A stretch of 47,212 nucleotides of DNA, taken from Alphaproteobacteria bacterium. GTDB lineage: Bacteria > Pseudomonadota > Alphaproteobacteria > Rhodobacterales > Rhodobacteraceae. Positions 38,423 through 47,212 of this stretch are shown in pieces. The position numbers and the translations under genes are program-made. Each line of letters begins with the position of its first letter. Positions within the stretch are counted from its first letter, which is position 1. The notes beneath the pieces are model-generated. The model was not told the origin of the DNA and did no database searches. It was given only the letters and a program-made list of their open reading frames with translations. The DNA is taken from the NCBI GenBank assembly GCA_030426685.1, contig JAUHYC010000031.1, forward strand, positions 1 to 47,212, written 5' to 3'.

Positions 38423-39465
38423 TGCGCGCAAACACGATGAAGGCGCTTGAGAAGTCCAAGCCTGAAGAAGGTCTGTGGATGGTGCAGGCCCCGGTGCCCG
38501 AAATCGGCGCGGATGAGGTTCTGATCCGCATCAACAAGACCGGCATCTGCGGCACGGATATTCACATCTGGAACTGGGATGACTGGGCCGCGGCCACCGT
38601 GCCGGTGCCGATGATCACCGGACATGAATTTGCCGGTGAGATCGTCGAGCTGGGGCGCAATGTGACCGGGCTTGAAATTGGCCAGCGTTGCTCGGGTGAA
38701 GGCCACCTGATCGGCACCGACAGCCGCCAGAGCCGGGCGGGCAAGTTCCACCTCGACCCCGGCACCCGCGGAATCGGGGTGAATGAACAGGGCGCGTTTG
38801 CGCAATATCTTAAGCTGCCTGCCTTCAACGTCGTTCCCCTGCCTGATGACGTTCCGGATGAGATCGGGGCAATTCTCGACCCGCTGGGCAACGCTGTTCA
38901 CACCGCTCTCAGCTTTGATCTACTGGGTGAGGATGTGCTGATCACCGGCGCAGGCCCCATCGGCATCATGGCCGCAGCCGTGGCGCGCCATGCGGGCGCG
39001 CGCAATGTGGTGATCACAGATATCAACGCCGACCGCCTGAAGCTGGCCGAGCATGTGGTGCCGACGGTGCGCAGCGTCGATGTCTCGAAAGAGGACCTGC
39101 AGGATGTCATCGCCGAGCTTGGACTGAAAGAAGGCTTTGACGTCGGCCTTGAGATGTCGGGCTCACAAGTCGCGCTGGACCAGATGGTCGAGGCGCTGGT
39201 GATGGGGGGTAAAATCGCACTGCTGGGCATTCCGCCTGGAAAATCTCCGGTGGACTGGAGCCGGATCGTGTTCAAGGCCATCACCATCAAGGGCGTCTAT
39301 GGGCGTGAGATGTTCGAGACCTGGTACAAGATGATCGCCATGCTGCAGAACGGGCTGGATGTCAGCCGGGTGATCACACACCGGTTCAAGGTCGACGATT
39401 TCACACAAGGCTTTGCTGCTATGAAATCTGGCCAATCCGGTAAGGTGGTTCTGGACTGGACCTGA
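38422..39465 (+). CDS. tdh: L-threonine 3-dehydrogenase (lacking structural-zinc cysteines)
   Basis: Tdh oxidises L-threonine to 2-amino-3-oxobutyrate with NAD+, feeding Kbl. The 347-residue medium-chain dehydrogenase keeps the catalytic zinc site ([29 protein letters not shown]) and the NAD fold ([20 protein letters not shown]). The lobe that in E. coli holds structural zinc through four Cys (HITCGHCRNCRGG...C) here reads [18 protein letters not shown], with Gly, Ser, Ser and Asp instead. ATG 38422, overlapping kbl and preceded by GGGAG, is chosen; ATG 38437 matches the E. coli N terminus and is possible. Confidence 0.96.
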   Translation: MRANTMKALEKSKPEEGLWMVQAPVPEIGADEVLIRINKTGICGTDIHIWNWDDWAAATVPVPMITGHEFAGEIVELGRNVTGLEIGQRCSGEGHLIGTDSRQSRAGKFHLDPGTRGIGVNEQGAFAQYLKLPAFNVVPLPDDVPDEIGAILDPLGNAVHTALSFDLLGEDVLITGAGPIGIMAAAVARHAGARNVVITDINADRLKLAEHVVPTVRSVDVSKEDLQDVIAELGLKEGFDVGLEMSGSQVALDQMVEALVMGGKIALLGIPPGKSPVDWSRIVFKAITIKGVYGREMFETWYKMIAMLQNGLDVSRVITHRFKVDDFTQGFAAMKSGQSGKVVLDWT

Positions 39466-39528
39466 CACACTGGATAGTTGCAAAATTAGGCCCTACACAG
39501 GTGCAAATCCGCACATCTGAGGGACGAC

Positions 39529-40410
39529 ATGAGCGACAAGACTGACCGGTTTCTAGAACGCGGAATCGAGGACTCACTGGTCACCGATTTCGCGGAAACA
39601 CACCGCAAAAGCTATGGTGACTTTCTGCAACTCAAGACGTTGCTGAACTTGCAGAAAACATTTCAGGACCCAGCACAGCCGGATGAGATGCTGTTCATCA
39701 TCATCCATCAGGTCAGTGAGCTGTGGCTGAAACTGATGCACCACCAGTTGGTGGAGGTGCGCCGGTTCCTGCAACAGGACGAATTCGGCCCGGCGATGAA
39801 AAACCTCGACCGGGTGAAGGCGATTCAGCGACAACTGATCTCGGCCTGGGAAACCCTACTGACCATGACTCCTGCCGATTACCTGACCTTCCGGCAGGCG
39901 CTGGGAAATTCGTCAGGTTTTCAAAGCTATGGCTATCGCCAGATCGAGTTCATCCTGGGCAACAAGGACGCCTCGACCCTCAAGGTGCATGAACATGATC
40001 CAGAGGTCATGGCGATGTTGGACGCTGCGCTGACCAAACCTTCGCTCTATGACGAAGTGTTGTTTATGCTGTCACGCCAAGGGTTTGACGTGCCGCAAGA
40101 CCTGCTGGAGCGGGACTTTGCGCAGCCCTATTCCGGCGATCCGCGAATGGTGAAAATCTGGGTTCAGGTCTTCCGTGACACGAATAGATACTGGGACCTC
40201 TACGCACTGGCCGAGAAGCTGATGGATGTGGAATCCCTGTTCCAGCGCTGGCGATTCGATCATGTCACTGCCGTCGAACGGGTGATCGGAAACCAGCCCG
40301 GCACAGGTGGGTCGAGTGGCGTGGCCTTCCTGCGCAAAGCCTTGGATCTGCGGTTCTTTCATGATCTCTACGACATGCGTACCGAGTTGATGTATAGCGG
40401 GCAGGACTGA
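39529..40410 (+). CDS. kynA: Tryptophan 2,3-dioxygenase
   Basis: KynA is the haem enzyme that opens the indole ring of tryptophan to N-formylkynurenine. The 293-residue protein has the family signatures YGDFLQLKTLL, EMLFIIIHQVSELWLKLM, SSGFQSYGYRQIEF, and a C-terminal VERVIGNQPGTGGSSG with the haem-ligand His nearby in FDHVTAVERV. GAGGG 5 nt upstream marks ATG 39529. It follows tdh by 63 bp and the probable formamidase starts 3 bp after its stop. Kynureninase (kynU) is not in the window. Confidence 0.97.
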   Translation: MSDKTDRFLERGIEDSLVTDFAETHRKSYGDFLQLKTLLNLQKTFQDPAQPDEMLFIIIHQVSELWLKLMHHQLVEVRRFLQQDEFGPAMKNLDRVKAIQRQLISAWETLLTMTPADYLTFRQALGNSSGFQSYGYRQIEFILGNKDASTLKVHEHDPEVMAMLDAALTKPSLYDEVLFMLSRQGFDVPQDLLERDFAQPYSGDPRMVKIWVQVFRDTNRYWDLYALAEKLMDVESLFQRWRFDHVTAVERVIGNQPGTGGSSGVAFLRKALDLRFFHDLYDMRTELMYSGQD

Positions 40411-40413
40411 GAC

Positions 40414-41244
40414 ATGCTCTATCGCGGATTTTCTCAGGCCGAGCTTGAGCAGGAATACTCTCCCAGTTCGATGGTCGGCGGCGACCTGACCCCCTATCTT
40501 GCCAGCTATGCCGCGCTCAGCGCAAAGGCGCGGGCCGAATTGGAGGTCCGGGAAAACCTCGCTTATGGCGACAGCTCAACTCAGCTTCTTGATTTCTTTC
40601 CGGCACCCGGCGCCAAGGCGCCTTTGCATGTCTTCATACATGGGGGCTATTGGCAGGCGCTCAGTCAACGAGAGTCCGCATTGATGGCCCCAGTGCTGCA
40701 TGAAAACGGGCAGGCCTTTGCGACGCTGAATTACACGCTCGCCCCAGAGGCGCGGTTGGGCCAGATGGTCGAGGAATGCCGCGATGCGCTGTTGTGGCTG
40801 GCATCACAGGCCGAAACGCTGGGATTTGATCCGTCGCATGTTACCCTGTCGGGCCACAGTGCCGGTGGGCATCTGGCGGCGATGGTGATGGCGACCGCAT
40901 CGAACGCGTTGGCCCAGGCTGGTATGCGGGTGCGCAATGTCATTCTGATCAGCGGTGTCTTTGATCTTGAACCGATCAGTCTGACCCCCGTGAATGATCC
41001 CATTCAACTGACTAAGGTCGAGATTCACGACCTTTCCCCCTGTCTCCATCTGCCCGCGCCGGGACCGCGTTACAGGATAACGGTGGCCGAACGGGACACG
41101 CCCGAATTCATCCGCCAAAGCCGGGAATATGCCGAATTGCTGCGCAAGGCGGGGCATTCGGTCAGCTTCGATCTGCAGCGCGGCAAGCACCATTTCGACA
41201 TCATCATGCCTTCGGGCACGTTTCTGTCTTCGCGCTCCGAATAG
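40414..41244 (+). CDS. Alpha/beta hydrolase, probable kynurenine formamidase (AFMID type)
   Basis: This 276-residue alpha/beta hydrolase has the oxyanion-hole motif HGGYW (76-80), nucleophile S149 in GHSAGGHL, and a plausible triad completed by D228 and H259 or H260 (GKHHFD). The HGGYW motif and length match eukaryotic and some bacterial arylformamidases of the esterase/lipase type, unrelated to KynB. Placed 3 bp after kynA, it most likely hydrolyses N-formylkynurenine to kynurenine and formate. A general esterase is the alternative. It ends at a strong bidirectional terminator. Confidence 0.87.
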   Translation: MLYRGFSQAELEQEYSPSSMVGGDLTPYLASYAALSAKARAELEVRENLAYGDSSTQLLDFFPAPGAKAPLHVFIHGGYWQALSQRESALMAPVLHENGQAFATLNYTLAPEARLGQMVEECRDALLWLASQAETLGFDPSHVTLSGHSAGGHLAAMVMATASNALAQAGMRVRNVILISGVFDLEPISLTPVNDPIQLTKVEIHDLSPCLHLPAPGPRYRITVAERDTPEFIRQSREYAELLRKAGHSVSFDLQRGKHHFDIIMPSGTFLSSRSE

Positions 41245-41257
41245 GCCGGTCTTAAGA

Positions 41258-41286
41258 AAAACAGCGGCCCAATGGGCCGCTGTTTT
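41258..41286. terminator. Bidirectional terminator between the formamidase gene and infB
   Basis: AAAACAGCGGCCC (41258-41270) and GGGCCGCTGTTTT (41274-41286) form a perfect 13-bp stem with a 3-nt loop and U-tracts in both directions. It serves the convergent formamidase and infB transcripts. Confidence 0.93.
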
Positions 41287-41308
41287 GTTCTATTGCTGGT
41301 TGCGCAAC

Positions 41309-43786
41309 CTAGTCGAGCGTCCGGGTGACCTCTTCGCGCTCGAAAATTTCGATCACGTCGCCCTGACGGATATCGTCATAGTTTTCGAACGCCATACCGC
41401 ATTCCTGACCCGACTGAACCTCGGCCACTTCGTCCTTGAAGCGCTTGAGGGTCTTCAGCGTGCCTTCGTGGATCACCACGTTGTCGCGCAGCAGACGGAC
41501 GCCTGCGGACCGACGAGCCACACCTTCGGTGACCAGACAGCCGGCAACCTTGCCAACGCCGGTGACCTTGAAGACTTCGCGGATCTCGGCGTAACCGATG
41601 AACTTCTCGCGGATCTCGGCGCTCAGCAGGCCCGAAGCGGCTGCTTTCACGTCGTCCACAAGGTCGTAGATCACCGAGTAATAGCGAATCTCCACACCTT
41701 TCTGGTTCGCGGTGTTCCGAGCAGATGCATTGGCGCGGACGTTGAAACCCATAACCGGCGCACCCGACGCTTCGGCCAGGCCGACATCCGTTTCGGTGAT
41801 CGCACCCACGCCCGAATGCAGCACGCGTACGCGCACCTCGTCGTTGCCGATCTTCTCCATCGCCTGAACGATGGCTTCGGCCGAACCCTGCACGTCGGCT
41901 TTGACGAGGATCGGCAGCTCGGCCACGTTCTCGTCTTCCTTGGCCTTCTGCATCAGCTGCTCAAGGGTGGTCGCGGCGCCGGCGGCGGCGCGTTTGTCCT
42001 TGGCGGCTTGCTCGCGATAAGCGGCGATCTCACGCGCCTGTGCTTCGGTCTCGGTCACGTTCAGAACGTCGCCCGCTTCGGGCGTTCCGTTCAGACCCAG
42101 AACCTCGACCGGAACCGAGGGGCCAGCCTCTTTGACGCGGTCGCCCTTGTCGTTGATCAGCGCGCGGACCTTACCGTATTGCTCACCCACAACGAAGATA
42201 TCGCCCTGACGCAGCGTGCCGTTCTGAACCAGAACGGTGGCCACGGGGCCACGGCCCACATCCAGCTGCGCCTCGATCACGGCACCTTGGGCGGCACGGT
42301 CGGGGTTGGCTTTCAGCTCCAGAATCTCGGCCTGCAGCGCGATGGCTTCCAACAGCTCGTCCAGACCCTGGCCAGTGATGGCCGAAACCTCGACATCCTG
42401 AACCTCGCCCGACATCTTCTCAACGATCACTTCGTGTTGCAGCAGATCGGTGCGTACCTTGTCCGGGTTGGCGTCGGGCTTGTCGATCTTGTTGATCGCC
42501 ACGATCATCGGTACTTCGGCCGCCTTGGCGTGGTTGATCGCCTCGATGGTCTGCGGCATCACCGCGTCATCGGCCGCAACAACCAGAACCACGATATCCG
42601 TGACCTGAGCACCGCGCGAACGCATCGAGGTAAAGGCCGCGTGGCCCGGCGTATCCAGGAAGGTCAGCGTCACGTCGTTATCGGTTTTCACCTGATAAGC
42701 ACCGATGTGCTGGGTGATACCACCGGCCTCGCCCGCAACAACGCGCGCATCACGAATCGCATCCAGCAGCGAGGTCTTACCGTGGTCGACGTGACCCATG
42801 ATGGTGATGACCGGTGGACGCGGCTGCAGATCGCCTTCGTCGTCTTCGACCTCTTTGATCACATCCTCGACATCCGAATCGGACACGCGGGTCACCTTGT
42901 GACCAAATTCTTCGATGATCAGCTCGGCGGTGTCGGCGTCGATAGTCTGGTTCTGCGTAACCATCATGCCCATGTTCATCAGCGATTTGACGACATCAGC
43001 CACGCGTTCGGCCATACGGTTGGCCAGTTCCGAGACCAGAATCGCCTCGGGCAACTGAACGTCGCGGATCACCTTTTCCCGCTCGACCGTACCGCCCATG
43101 GCTTTCTGACGCGCGCGTTCCTGTTTGCGCTTCATCGCGGCCATCGAGCGTTGGCGATTGCCTTCGCCACCGGTGGCCTGACCCAGTGTCAGCTTGCCCG
43201 AGCGGCGATTGTCCTCGCGGCCTTTGCCACGGTTGCCACGCTGATCACGTTCGCGATCCTGTTTGCGAGGCGTGGAGGCCGGCGCAGGTTTGCTGGCCGG
43301 GCTGCGTGCCGCTTTGGGTTCTGCCGGGGCAGGCGCGGCTGCGGCGCGTTGGGCGGCTTCTTCCGCTTCTTTGCGCTTGCGCTCTTCTTCCTCGGCCTTG
43401 GCGCGGGCACGTTCTTCGGCTTCGCGCTGTTCGCGTTCCTTGGCCTCTTGCTCAGCCCGGCGGCGCGCACGTTCTTCCTCGCGCGCCTTTTCCTCGGCCT
43501 CGCGGGCTGCGGTCTCTTCGGCCTCTCGTGCCTTGGCGGCCTGCAACGCCTTCATACGGCGCGCCATTTCCGCATCGGAAATGCCCGCCGGACGACGCGA
43601 AGGATCACCCGAAGGAGCGGCACCGCCGCTTTGTTTGGTCGCGCCCGGCTTGGGTACGACCACGCGTTTGCGTTTGGTCTCCACCACGACATTCTTGGTG
43701 CGTCCGTGGCTGAAACTCTGTTTCACATTTCCGGGGCGCGCCCCGCCACGAAGACCCAATGTCTTTTTGCCGTCACTATCGCTCAT
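41309..43786 (-). CDS. infB: Translation initiation factor IF-2
   Basis: IF-2 is the GTPase that brings initiator tRNA to the ribosome and joins subunits. The 825-residue protein has a long N-terminal Lys/Arg/Glu/Ala-rich region (about 60-240, coiled-coil-like [19 protein letters not shown]) that is typically variable. The GTPase domain has G1 GHVDHGKTS (about 329-337), G3 DTPGHAAF and G4 NKIDKPD, followed by the beta-barrel domains and the C-terminal fMet-tRNA-binding domain with the late GxECG ([14 protein letters not shown]). It follows the YlxR gene by 8 bp as last gene of the rimP-nusA operon. Confidence 0.98.
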   Translation of the reverse strand: MSDSDGKKTLGLRGGARPGNVKQSFSHGRTKNVVVETKRKRVVVPKPGATKQSGGAAPSGDPSRRPAGISDAEMARRMKALQAAKAREAEETAAREAEEKAREEERARRRAEQEAKEREQREAEERARAKAEEEERKRKEAEEAAQRAAAAPAPAEPKAARSPASKPAPASTPRKQDRERDQRGNRGKGREDNRRSGKLTLGQATGGEGNRQRSMAAMKRKQERARQKAMGGTVEREKVIRDVQLPEAILVSELANRMAERVADVVKSLMNMGMMVTQNQTIDADTAELIIEEFGHKVTRVSDSDVEDVIKEVEDDEGDLQPRPPVITIMGHVDHGKTSLLDAIRDARVVAGEAGGITQHIGAYQVKTDNDVTLTFLDTPGHAAFTSMRSRGAQVTDIVVLVVAADDAVMPQTIEAINHAKAAEVPMIVAINKIDKPDANPDKVRTDLLQHEVIVEKMSGEVQDVEVSAITGQGLDELLEAIALQAEILELKANPDRAAQGAVIEAQLDVGRGPVATVLVQNGTLRQGDIFVVGEQYGKVRALINDKGDRVKEAGPSVPVEVLGLNGTPEAGDVLNVTETEAQAREIAAYREQAAKDKRAAAGAATTLEQLMQKAKEDENVAELPILVKADVQGSAEAIVQAMEKIGNDEVRVRVLHSGVGAITETDVGLAEASGAPVMGFNVRANASARNTANQKGVEIRYYSVIYDLVDDVKAAASGLLSAEIREKFIGYAEIREVFKVTGVGKVAGCLVTEGVARRSAGVRLLRDNVVIHEGTLKTLKRFKDEVAEVQSGQECGMAFENYDDIRQGDVIEIFEREEVTRTLD

Positions 43787-43794
43787 TAAGCTTC

Positions 43795-44418
43795 TTACCC
43801 TTCCGAGCGGCCCTTGCCGCCGTCATCCGTTTCGCGCAAGCCACGCAGGCGCTGCGCTTCCTCTACAACACGTTTGGCGAGTCCGCCAGAGGCCAAGGCC
43901 GCATGAATCACGGTTTGGCGCCCAAATGCCTGTCCTAACTCGTCCGCGGTCAGCCAGCCGATGTATTTGCCGAAGTGCGGCGTGCTGAGTTTAGACTTGC
44001 CGCGCCCCGATCCATCCGAGGCCTGAATCAGTACCTGAGCCTCTTCCCGGTCCAGCCACGTCTTGACCTTTTCATATCCGGCAACGGCGTCGCCGGACTT
44101 GCGCGCAAGGCTGAGCAACTCAACCACACGGCGCGCGATCTGTTTTTCGACCTCGTCGGTCAGGTCCTTTGGCGCTGTCACCTGCGCCTTGAACCCGCGC
44201 GAGAACAATTTCTTGCTCACCGCCTTGTCCAGCGCCCCACGATCTGCCGCCACGTAGACCCCGCGCCCCGGCAGTTTCGCCGCGACATCCGGAAAGACCT
44301 GGCTATCCGGCCCCGTCACAAAGCGTATCAACCCATATTTAGGCTGAACTTCGCCCGTGGCGATGCACTTTCGCTCAGGCCCTTCCGACCGATCCTTTTG
44401 GACGCCACCGCGACCCAT
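43795..44418 (-). CDS. YlxR/DUF448 RNA-binding protein with L7Ae-like domain
   Basis: This 207-residue protein combines an N-terminal YlxR (DUF448) domain, seen as [20 protein letters not shown] and [12 protein letters not shown], with a C-terminal L7Ae-type RNA-binding fold ([34 protein letters not shown]). It sits between nusA and infB as its homologues do, and probably acts in transcription-translation or ribosomal-RNA handling. ATG 44418 with GGGTGG upstream is my choice; GTG at 44427 would add three residues. The C-terminal tail is basic and Gly-rich. Confidence 0.93.
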   Translation of the reverse strand: MGRGGVQKDRSEGPERKCIATGEVQPKYGLIRFVTGPDSQVFPDVAAKLPGRGVYVAADRGALDKAVSKKLFSRGFKAQVTAPKDLTDEVEKQIARRVVELLSLARKSGDAVAGYEKVKTWLDREEAQVLIQASDGSGRGKSKLSTPHFGKYIGWLTADELGQAFGRQTVIHAALASGGLAKRVVEEAQRLRGLRETDDGGKGRSEG

Positions 44419-44440
44419 GTCAGCCACCCGAGGCCTGAGA

Positions 44441-46054
44441 TCAGGCCTCGACCTCCTCGTCGGTCACTTCGCCGTGTGCTTCGACCTGCTCCAGTTCGGC
44501 CGGATCAACCCAGCCCAGCATGATGCGCGCGGTCATGACCAGATCCTGCGCCTCTTCCAGCGTCACGCCGAAAGGCTCCAGTACACCGTCGTCCTTGATG
44601 CGTTCGCCATCCACTGTCGTCCAGCCACCGGCCAGTTCCCAGTCGGCACAGGTTGCGAAGTCTTCCAGCGTCTTCACATCGTCCTTGGCCAGCGCTTCTA
44701 CCATCTGGGGTGTCAGGCCTTCGAATTCAATGAGGCTGTCTTCGGCACCCAGAGCACGCGCCGCATCCAGAGCGGCCTTGGCTTGCGCTTCAAGGAATTC
44801 GCGGGCGCGGGTTTGCAGCTCCTGCGCGGTGCCTTCGTCAACACCGTCAATTACAAGCAGCTCGTCAATCTCGACATAGGCGACTTCTTCAAGGTTGGTA
44901 AAGCCTTCGGACACCAGCAGCTGAGCAAAAAACTCGTCCAGATCGAGGCTTTCCATGAACAGCTGTGTGCGGGCTTCGAACTCTTTCTGACGGCGCGCCG
45001 ATTCTTCGGCTTCGGTCATGATGTCAATGTCCAGACCGGTCAGCTGGCTGGCCAGACGCACGTTCTGACCGCGGCGACCGATGGCGAGGGACAGTTGTTC
45101 CTCAGGCACCACCACTTCGATCTTGCCGGCTTCTTCGTCCAGAACCACCTTGGAAACCTCTGCAGGCTGCAACGCGTTCACCAAGAAGGTCGGCTGATCT
45201 TCGTTCCACGGGATGATGTCGATCTTTTCACCCTGCAGCTCATTTACCACGGCCTGCACACGGCTGCCGCGCATACCAACGCAGGCACCGACAGGGTCGA
45301 TTGAACCGTCGTAAGAGATCACGGCGATCTTGGCGCGCGAACCGGGGTCACGGGCCACGGCCTTGACCTCGATGATGCCGTCATAGATCTCCGGCACTTC
45401 CATCTTGAACAGTTCGGCCATGAATTCCGGCGCGGTGCGCGACAGGAAGATCTGGTGGCCACGAACCTCGCGCCGCACTTCCTTGATATAGGCGCGCACG
45501 CGATCGTTCGGGCGATAGCTTTCACGACCGATCTTGTCGTTGCGGCGCAGAACGGCCTCGGCCCCGCCCAGATCGACGATGACATTGCCGAATTCTTCGC
45601 GTTTGACGGCACCGTTGATGATGGTACCGGCGCGATCCTTGAATTCTTCGTACTGACGGTCGCGTTCCGCTTCACGCACCTTCTGCAGGATGACCTGCTT
45701 GGCAGATTGCGCCGCAATCCGGCCCATTTCCACGGGGGGCACTTCTTCGACGAAGACGTCACCAACCTCGGGCGATTCCATGTACTGCTTGGCCTGTTCG
45801 ACGGTCATCTCGGCCTGATAGTTCTCAAGCTCATCATCCTCGACCACGGTGCGGACGCGGGTAAAGGTCGCCTTGCCGGTCTTGCGGTCAATCGACACGC
45901 GAATGTCCATCTCGGCGCCGTAACGGCTCTTGGCGGCACGGGCGAGCGATTCCTCCATCGCTTCGACAACCAGACCGGGGTCGATCATCTTTTCGCGGGC
46001 CACGGCCTCGGCGGTCTGCAGCAGCTCCAGCTGGTTGGCTGAGGTGATTGCCAT
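44441..46054 (-). CDS. nusA: Transcription termination/antitermination protein NusA
   Basis: NusA binds RNA polymerase and modulates pausing, termination and antitermination. The 537-residue protein shows the N-terminal RNAP-binding domain (1-130), S1 ([22 protein letters not shown]), and tandem KH domains ([43 protein letters not shown]). Two C-terminal helix-hairpin-helix/acidic repeats (about 360-430 and 450-500) follow. The acidic tail ends EVTDEEVEA. The start overlaps the rimP stop by one base (TGATG). Confidence 0.98.
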   Translation of the reverse strand: MAITSANQLELLQTAEAVAREKMIDPGLVVEAMEESLARAAKSRYGAEMDIRVSIDRKTGKATFTRVRTVVEDDELENYQAEMTVEQAKQYMESPEVGDVFVEEVPPVEMGRIAAQSAKQVILQKVREAERDRQYEEFKDRAGTIINGAVKREEFGNVIVDLGGAEAVLRRNDKIGRESYRPNDRVRAYIKEVRREVRGHQIFLSRTAPEFMAELFKMEVPEIYDGIIEVKAVARDPGSRAKIAVISYDGSIDPVGACVGMRGSRVQAVVNELQGEKIDIIPWNEDQPTFLVNALQPAEVSKVVLDEEAGKIEVVVPEEQLSLAIGRRGQNVRLASQLTGLDIDIMTEAEESARRQKEFEARTQLFMESLDLDEFFAQLLVSEGFTNLEEVAYVEIDELLVIDGVDEGTAQELQTRAREFLEAQAKAALDAARALGAEDSLIEFEGLTPQMVEALAKDDVKTLEDFATCADWELAGGWTTVDGERIKDDGVLEPFGVTLEEAQDLVMTARIMLGWVDPAELEQVEAHGEVTDEEVEA

Positions 46055-46644
46055 CAGTTCGTCTCCTCTTCGGACCCTTCGGTCTCAATCTCGTCGAAAG
46101 CGTTTTCGTTCAGGGCACCGGCGTCCTTGCGCTGGCGCAGCATTTCTTTGATCAGGTCATCGGTCAGGACCAGCTTGGCGTCGCTCAGCCAGTCGAACTG
46201 CAGTCCGATGGTGATGGTTTCATCCCCTTCGGGGATATTGATCAGAACCTCATCCCCTTCGATCCCAGCCAGCTCACCTTTGAAACGGCGGCGACCATCG
46301 ATCAGTTCCGCGGTTTCGATCTTGGCCTCATACCCTTCAAAGGTCTCGAAATCCTTGAGACGGGTCAGAGGGCGGTCGATGCCGGGGCTGGAGACCTCCA
46401 GCGTATAGGCATCAAGGATCGGATCTTCGACGTCCAGCGTGGCGCTGACCGCGTTTGAAATCTCGGCGCAATCATCCACTTCAATGCCGCCATCGGGCTT
46501 GTCGGCCATGATCTGCAACGTTGTCTGCTTGCCGCTCATCAGGCGGATGCGGACCAGCTCATACCCCAGATCCTCGATCACGGGGGTGATGATCTCGGCC
46601 AGTCGCCTATCGATGGCTGCTTTGGCTATCAGGTCGTTTGTCAT
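46054..46644 (-). CDS. rimP: Ribosome maturation factor RimP
   Basis: RimP assists late 30S subunit maturation. The 196-residue protein has the N-terminal alpha/beta domain ([36 protein letters not shown]), the hallmark [23 protein letters not shown] and a C-terminal Sm-like barrel. The tail is acidic (EGSEEETN). It is the first gene of rimP-nusA-ylxR-infB. Only about 28 bp separate its start from the upstream gene's terminator, so its promoter must overlap that terminator or transcription must read through. Confidence 0.96.
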   Translation of the reverse strand: MTNDLIAKAAIDRRLAEIITPVIEDLGYELVRIRLMSGKQTTLQIMADKPDGGIEVDDCAEISNAVSATLDVEDPILDAYTLEVSSPGIDRPLTRLKDFETFEGYEAKIETAELIDGRRRFKGELAGIEGDEVLINIPEGDETITIGLQFDWLSDAKLVLTDDLIKEMLRQRKDAGALNENAFDEIETEGSEEETN

Positions 46645-46672
46645 TCAGGTTCTCTACCCTGTCGTCGGGCAC

Positions 46673-46695
46673 AAAAAAACGGGCGCGCGGCCCGT
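46673..46695 (-). terminator. Intrinsic terminator upstream of rimP
   Basis: On the minus strand ACGGGC-CGCGC-GCCCGT (46679-46695) is followed by a run of seven T (46673-46679). It ends the transcript of the partial gene at the window edge, about 110 bp after its stop. Confidence 0.88.
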
Positions 46696-46805
46696 CGATC
46701 TTTTCCGGTGGAGCCCCGGACCAGAAGTCCAACGCGCCGCTGTTGCAAATGCATATACGCAGGGTTTCCCGAGTCTGCAACCCCCGGCGACAATCGTGAG
46801 CCGAT

Positions 46806-47212
46806 TTAGGCCAGCCACCAACGTTCGGCGATGCGGCCATCGTCCAGCACACCACCCTTGCCAATCTGGCGCGGCATCCCGACATGAGCCGCAACAGCGA
46901 GCGCCATATCCGCCTCGGACGGATGAAACCGCAGGCTGCGCTGCGATATCAGGTCTGCGCTGGCAGGCAACGCAGCGACATCCACGAAACCATCTCGAAG
47001 GGCTTCGGCTCGCACTTTCGCGTCTGGTATCACGATGATCTCAATCGAGTCGGCCCAGCCCGCCGCTCCGGCCTTGTAATGATCTGCCACCCTGCGCGCA
47101 AAGAAGTGACGTTCATCCTCAGCCCGTTCGACACGGTAACACCCGGTGCCATTGGCCCTGTCCAGAGGTGTCACCACCTCTCCTGCTCGGGTGATGACAA
47201 AGCGGGGATCGG
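46806..47212 (-). CDS. Solute-binding protein family 5-like protein, C-terminal part (cut by window edge)
   Basis: The frame is open to the right edge, so only the last 134 or so residues are visible. The sequence GTGCYRVERAEDERHFFARR..HY..G..GWADSIEIIVIPDAKVRAEALRDGFVDVAALP matches the GTGPYR...ADRVEIRVIPDAAARVAALRSGEVD pattern of oligopeptide/nickel-type periplasmic binding proteins (SBP_bac_5). A Cys replaces the usual Pro. The protein ends soon after the pattern, whereas classical members continue for about 200 residues, so it may be a short lineage-specific variant. A GTG near 47177 lies inside the gene. It ends before a strong terminator. Confidence 0.65.
   Translation of the reverse strand, partial: DPRFVITRAGEVVTPLDRANGTGCYRVERAEDERHFFARRVADHYKAGAAGWADSIEIIVIPDAKVRAEALRDGFVDVAALPASADLISQRSLRFHPSEADMALAVAAHVGMPRQIGKGGVLDDGRIAERWWLA

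Noticed and set aside
41129..43789. An 886-codon open frame on the plus strand opposite infB
   Set aside because: It is antisense to the complete, well-conserved infB and shows His/Gly/Leu-rich, low-complexity composition with no domain; a by-product of high-GC codon usage.
46696..46805. tRNA gene in the gap before rimP
   Set aside because: I looked on both strands for a T-loop (GTTCRANYC) and matching acceptor stem and found none, although metY precedes rimP in E. coli.

Overview
The window reads as a chromosomal segment of an alphaproteobacterium of the order Rhodobacterales, most likely the Roseobacter group. The evidence is protein-level resemblance throughout, the order ubiB-ubiE-mutM-enoyl-CoA hydratase-rpsT-dnaA-dnaN-recF-gyrB, an alphaproteobacterial type of threonine dehydrogenase, and a composite intergenic repeat (CCCCCGAGGTATTTTT...GATGAAG) that I know from Rhodobacterales genomes. 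I see no tRNA, rRNA, CRISPR array or intact mobile element. Everything here comes from reading the sequence; no database search was run.

Region 1 (1-11665) is carbohydrate catabolism and uptake. It opens inside iolD and continues with a tightly overlapped inositol-catabolic operon: iolD, an Fe(II)/2-oxoglutarate (PhyH-type) dioxygenase, iolC, iolB and an IolJ-like class II aldolase. About 0.7 kb with one doubtful reading frame follows. Next come a minus-strand response regulator/histidine kinase pair and a divergent ABC sugar transporter operon resembling glucose/mannose GtsABCD (binding protein, two permeases, ATPase). The shared 226-bp intergenic region holds a 10-bp-phased array of GTAACA repeats, a plausible binding site for the OmpR-type regulator.

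Region 2 (11666-12482) is an insertion-sequence scar: the C-terminal remnant of an IS21-family istB beside an internally deleted IS481-family transposase. The latter's stop codon overlaps the stop of hemC. It separates the accessory-looking left part from core genes.

Region 3 (12479-23179) holds divergent hemC and hemE, an alpha-methylacyl-CoA racemase-like CoA transferase, a CoxG-family protein, an ABC-2 type exporter pair, an operon of S49 peptidase, a 56-residue zinc-ribbon membrane peptide and a CaCA antiporter, a pteridine-reductase-like SDR, and uvrC. An AT-rich gap with a perfect DnaA box precedes uvrC.

Region 4 (23180-36448) is the replication/housekeeping block: gyrB, recF, dnaN, dnaA, rpsT, enoyl-CoA hydratase and mutM on the minus strand, ubiE and ubiB on the plus strand, and a minus-strand thiolase.

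Region 5 (36565-41244) is amino-acid degradation on the plus strand: an XRE-cupin regulator, kbl and tdh (threonine to glycine plus acetyl-CoA), then kynA and an alpha/beta-hydrolase formamidase (tryptophan to kynurenine). Region 6 (41309-47212) is the minus-strand rimP-nusA-ylxR-infB translation/transcription operon. It is preceded by a strong terminator and the 3' part of a family 5 solute-binding-like gene cut by the window edge.

The most interesting points are the dioxygenase translationally coupled into the inositol operon, the phased repeat array between the two-component system and the sugar transporter, the loss of all four structural-zinc cysteines in Tdh, the composite intergenic repeat, and the small zinc-ribbon membrane peptide.
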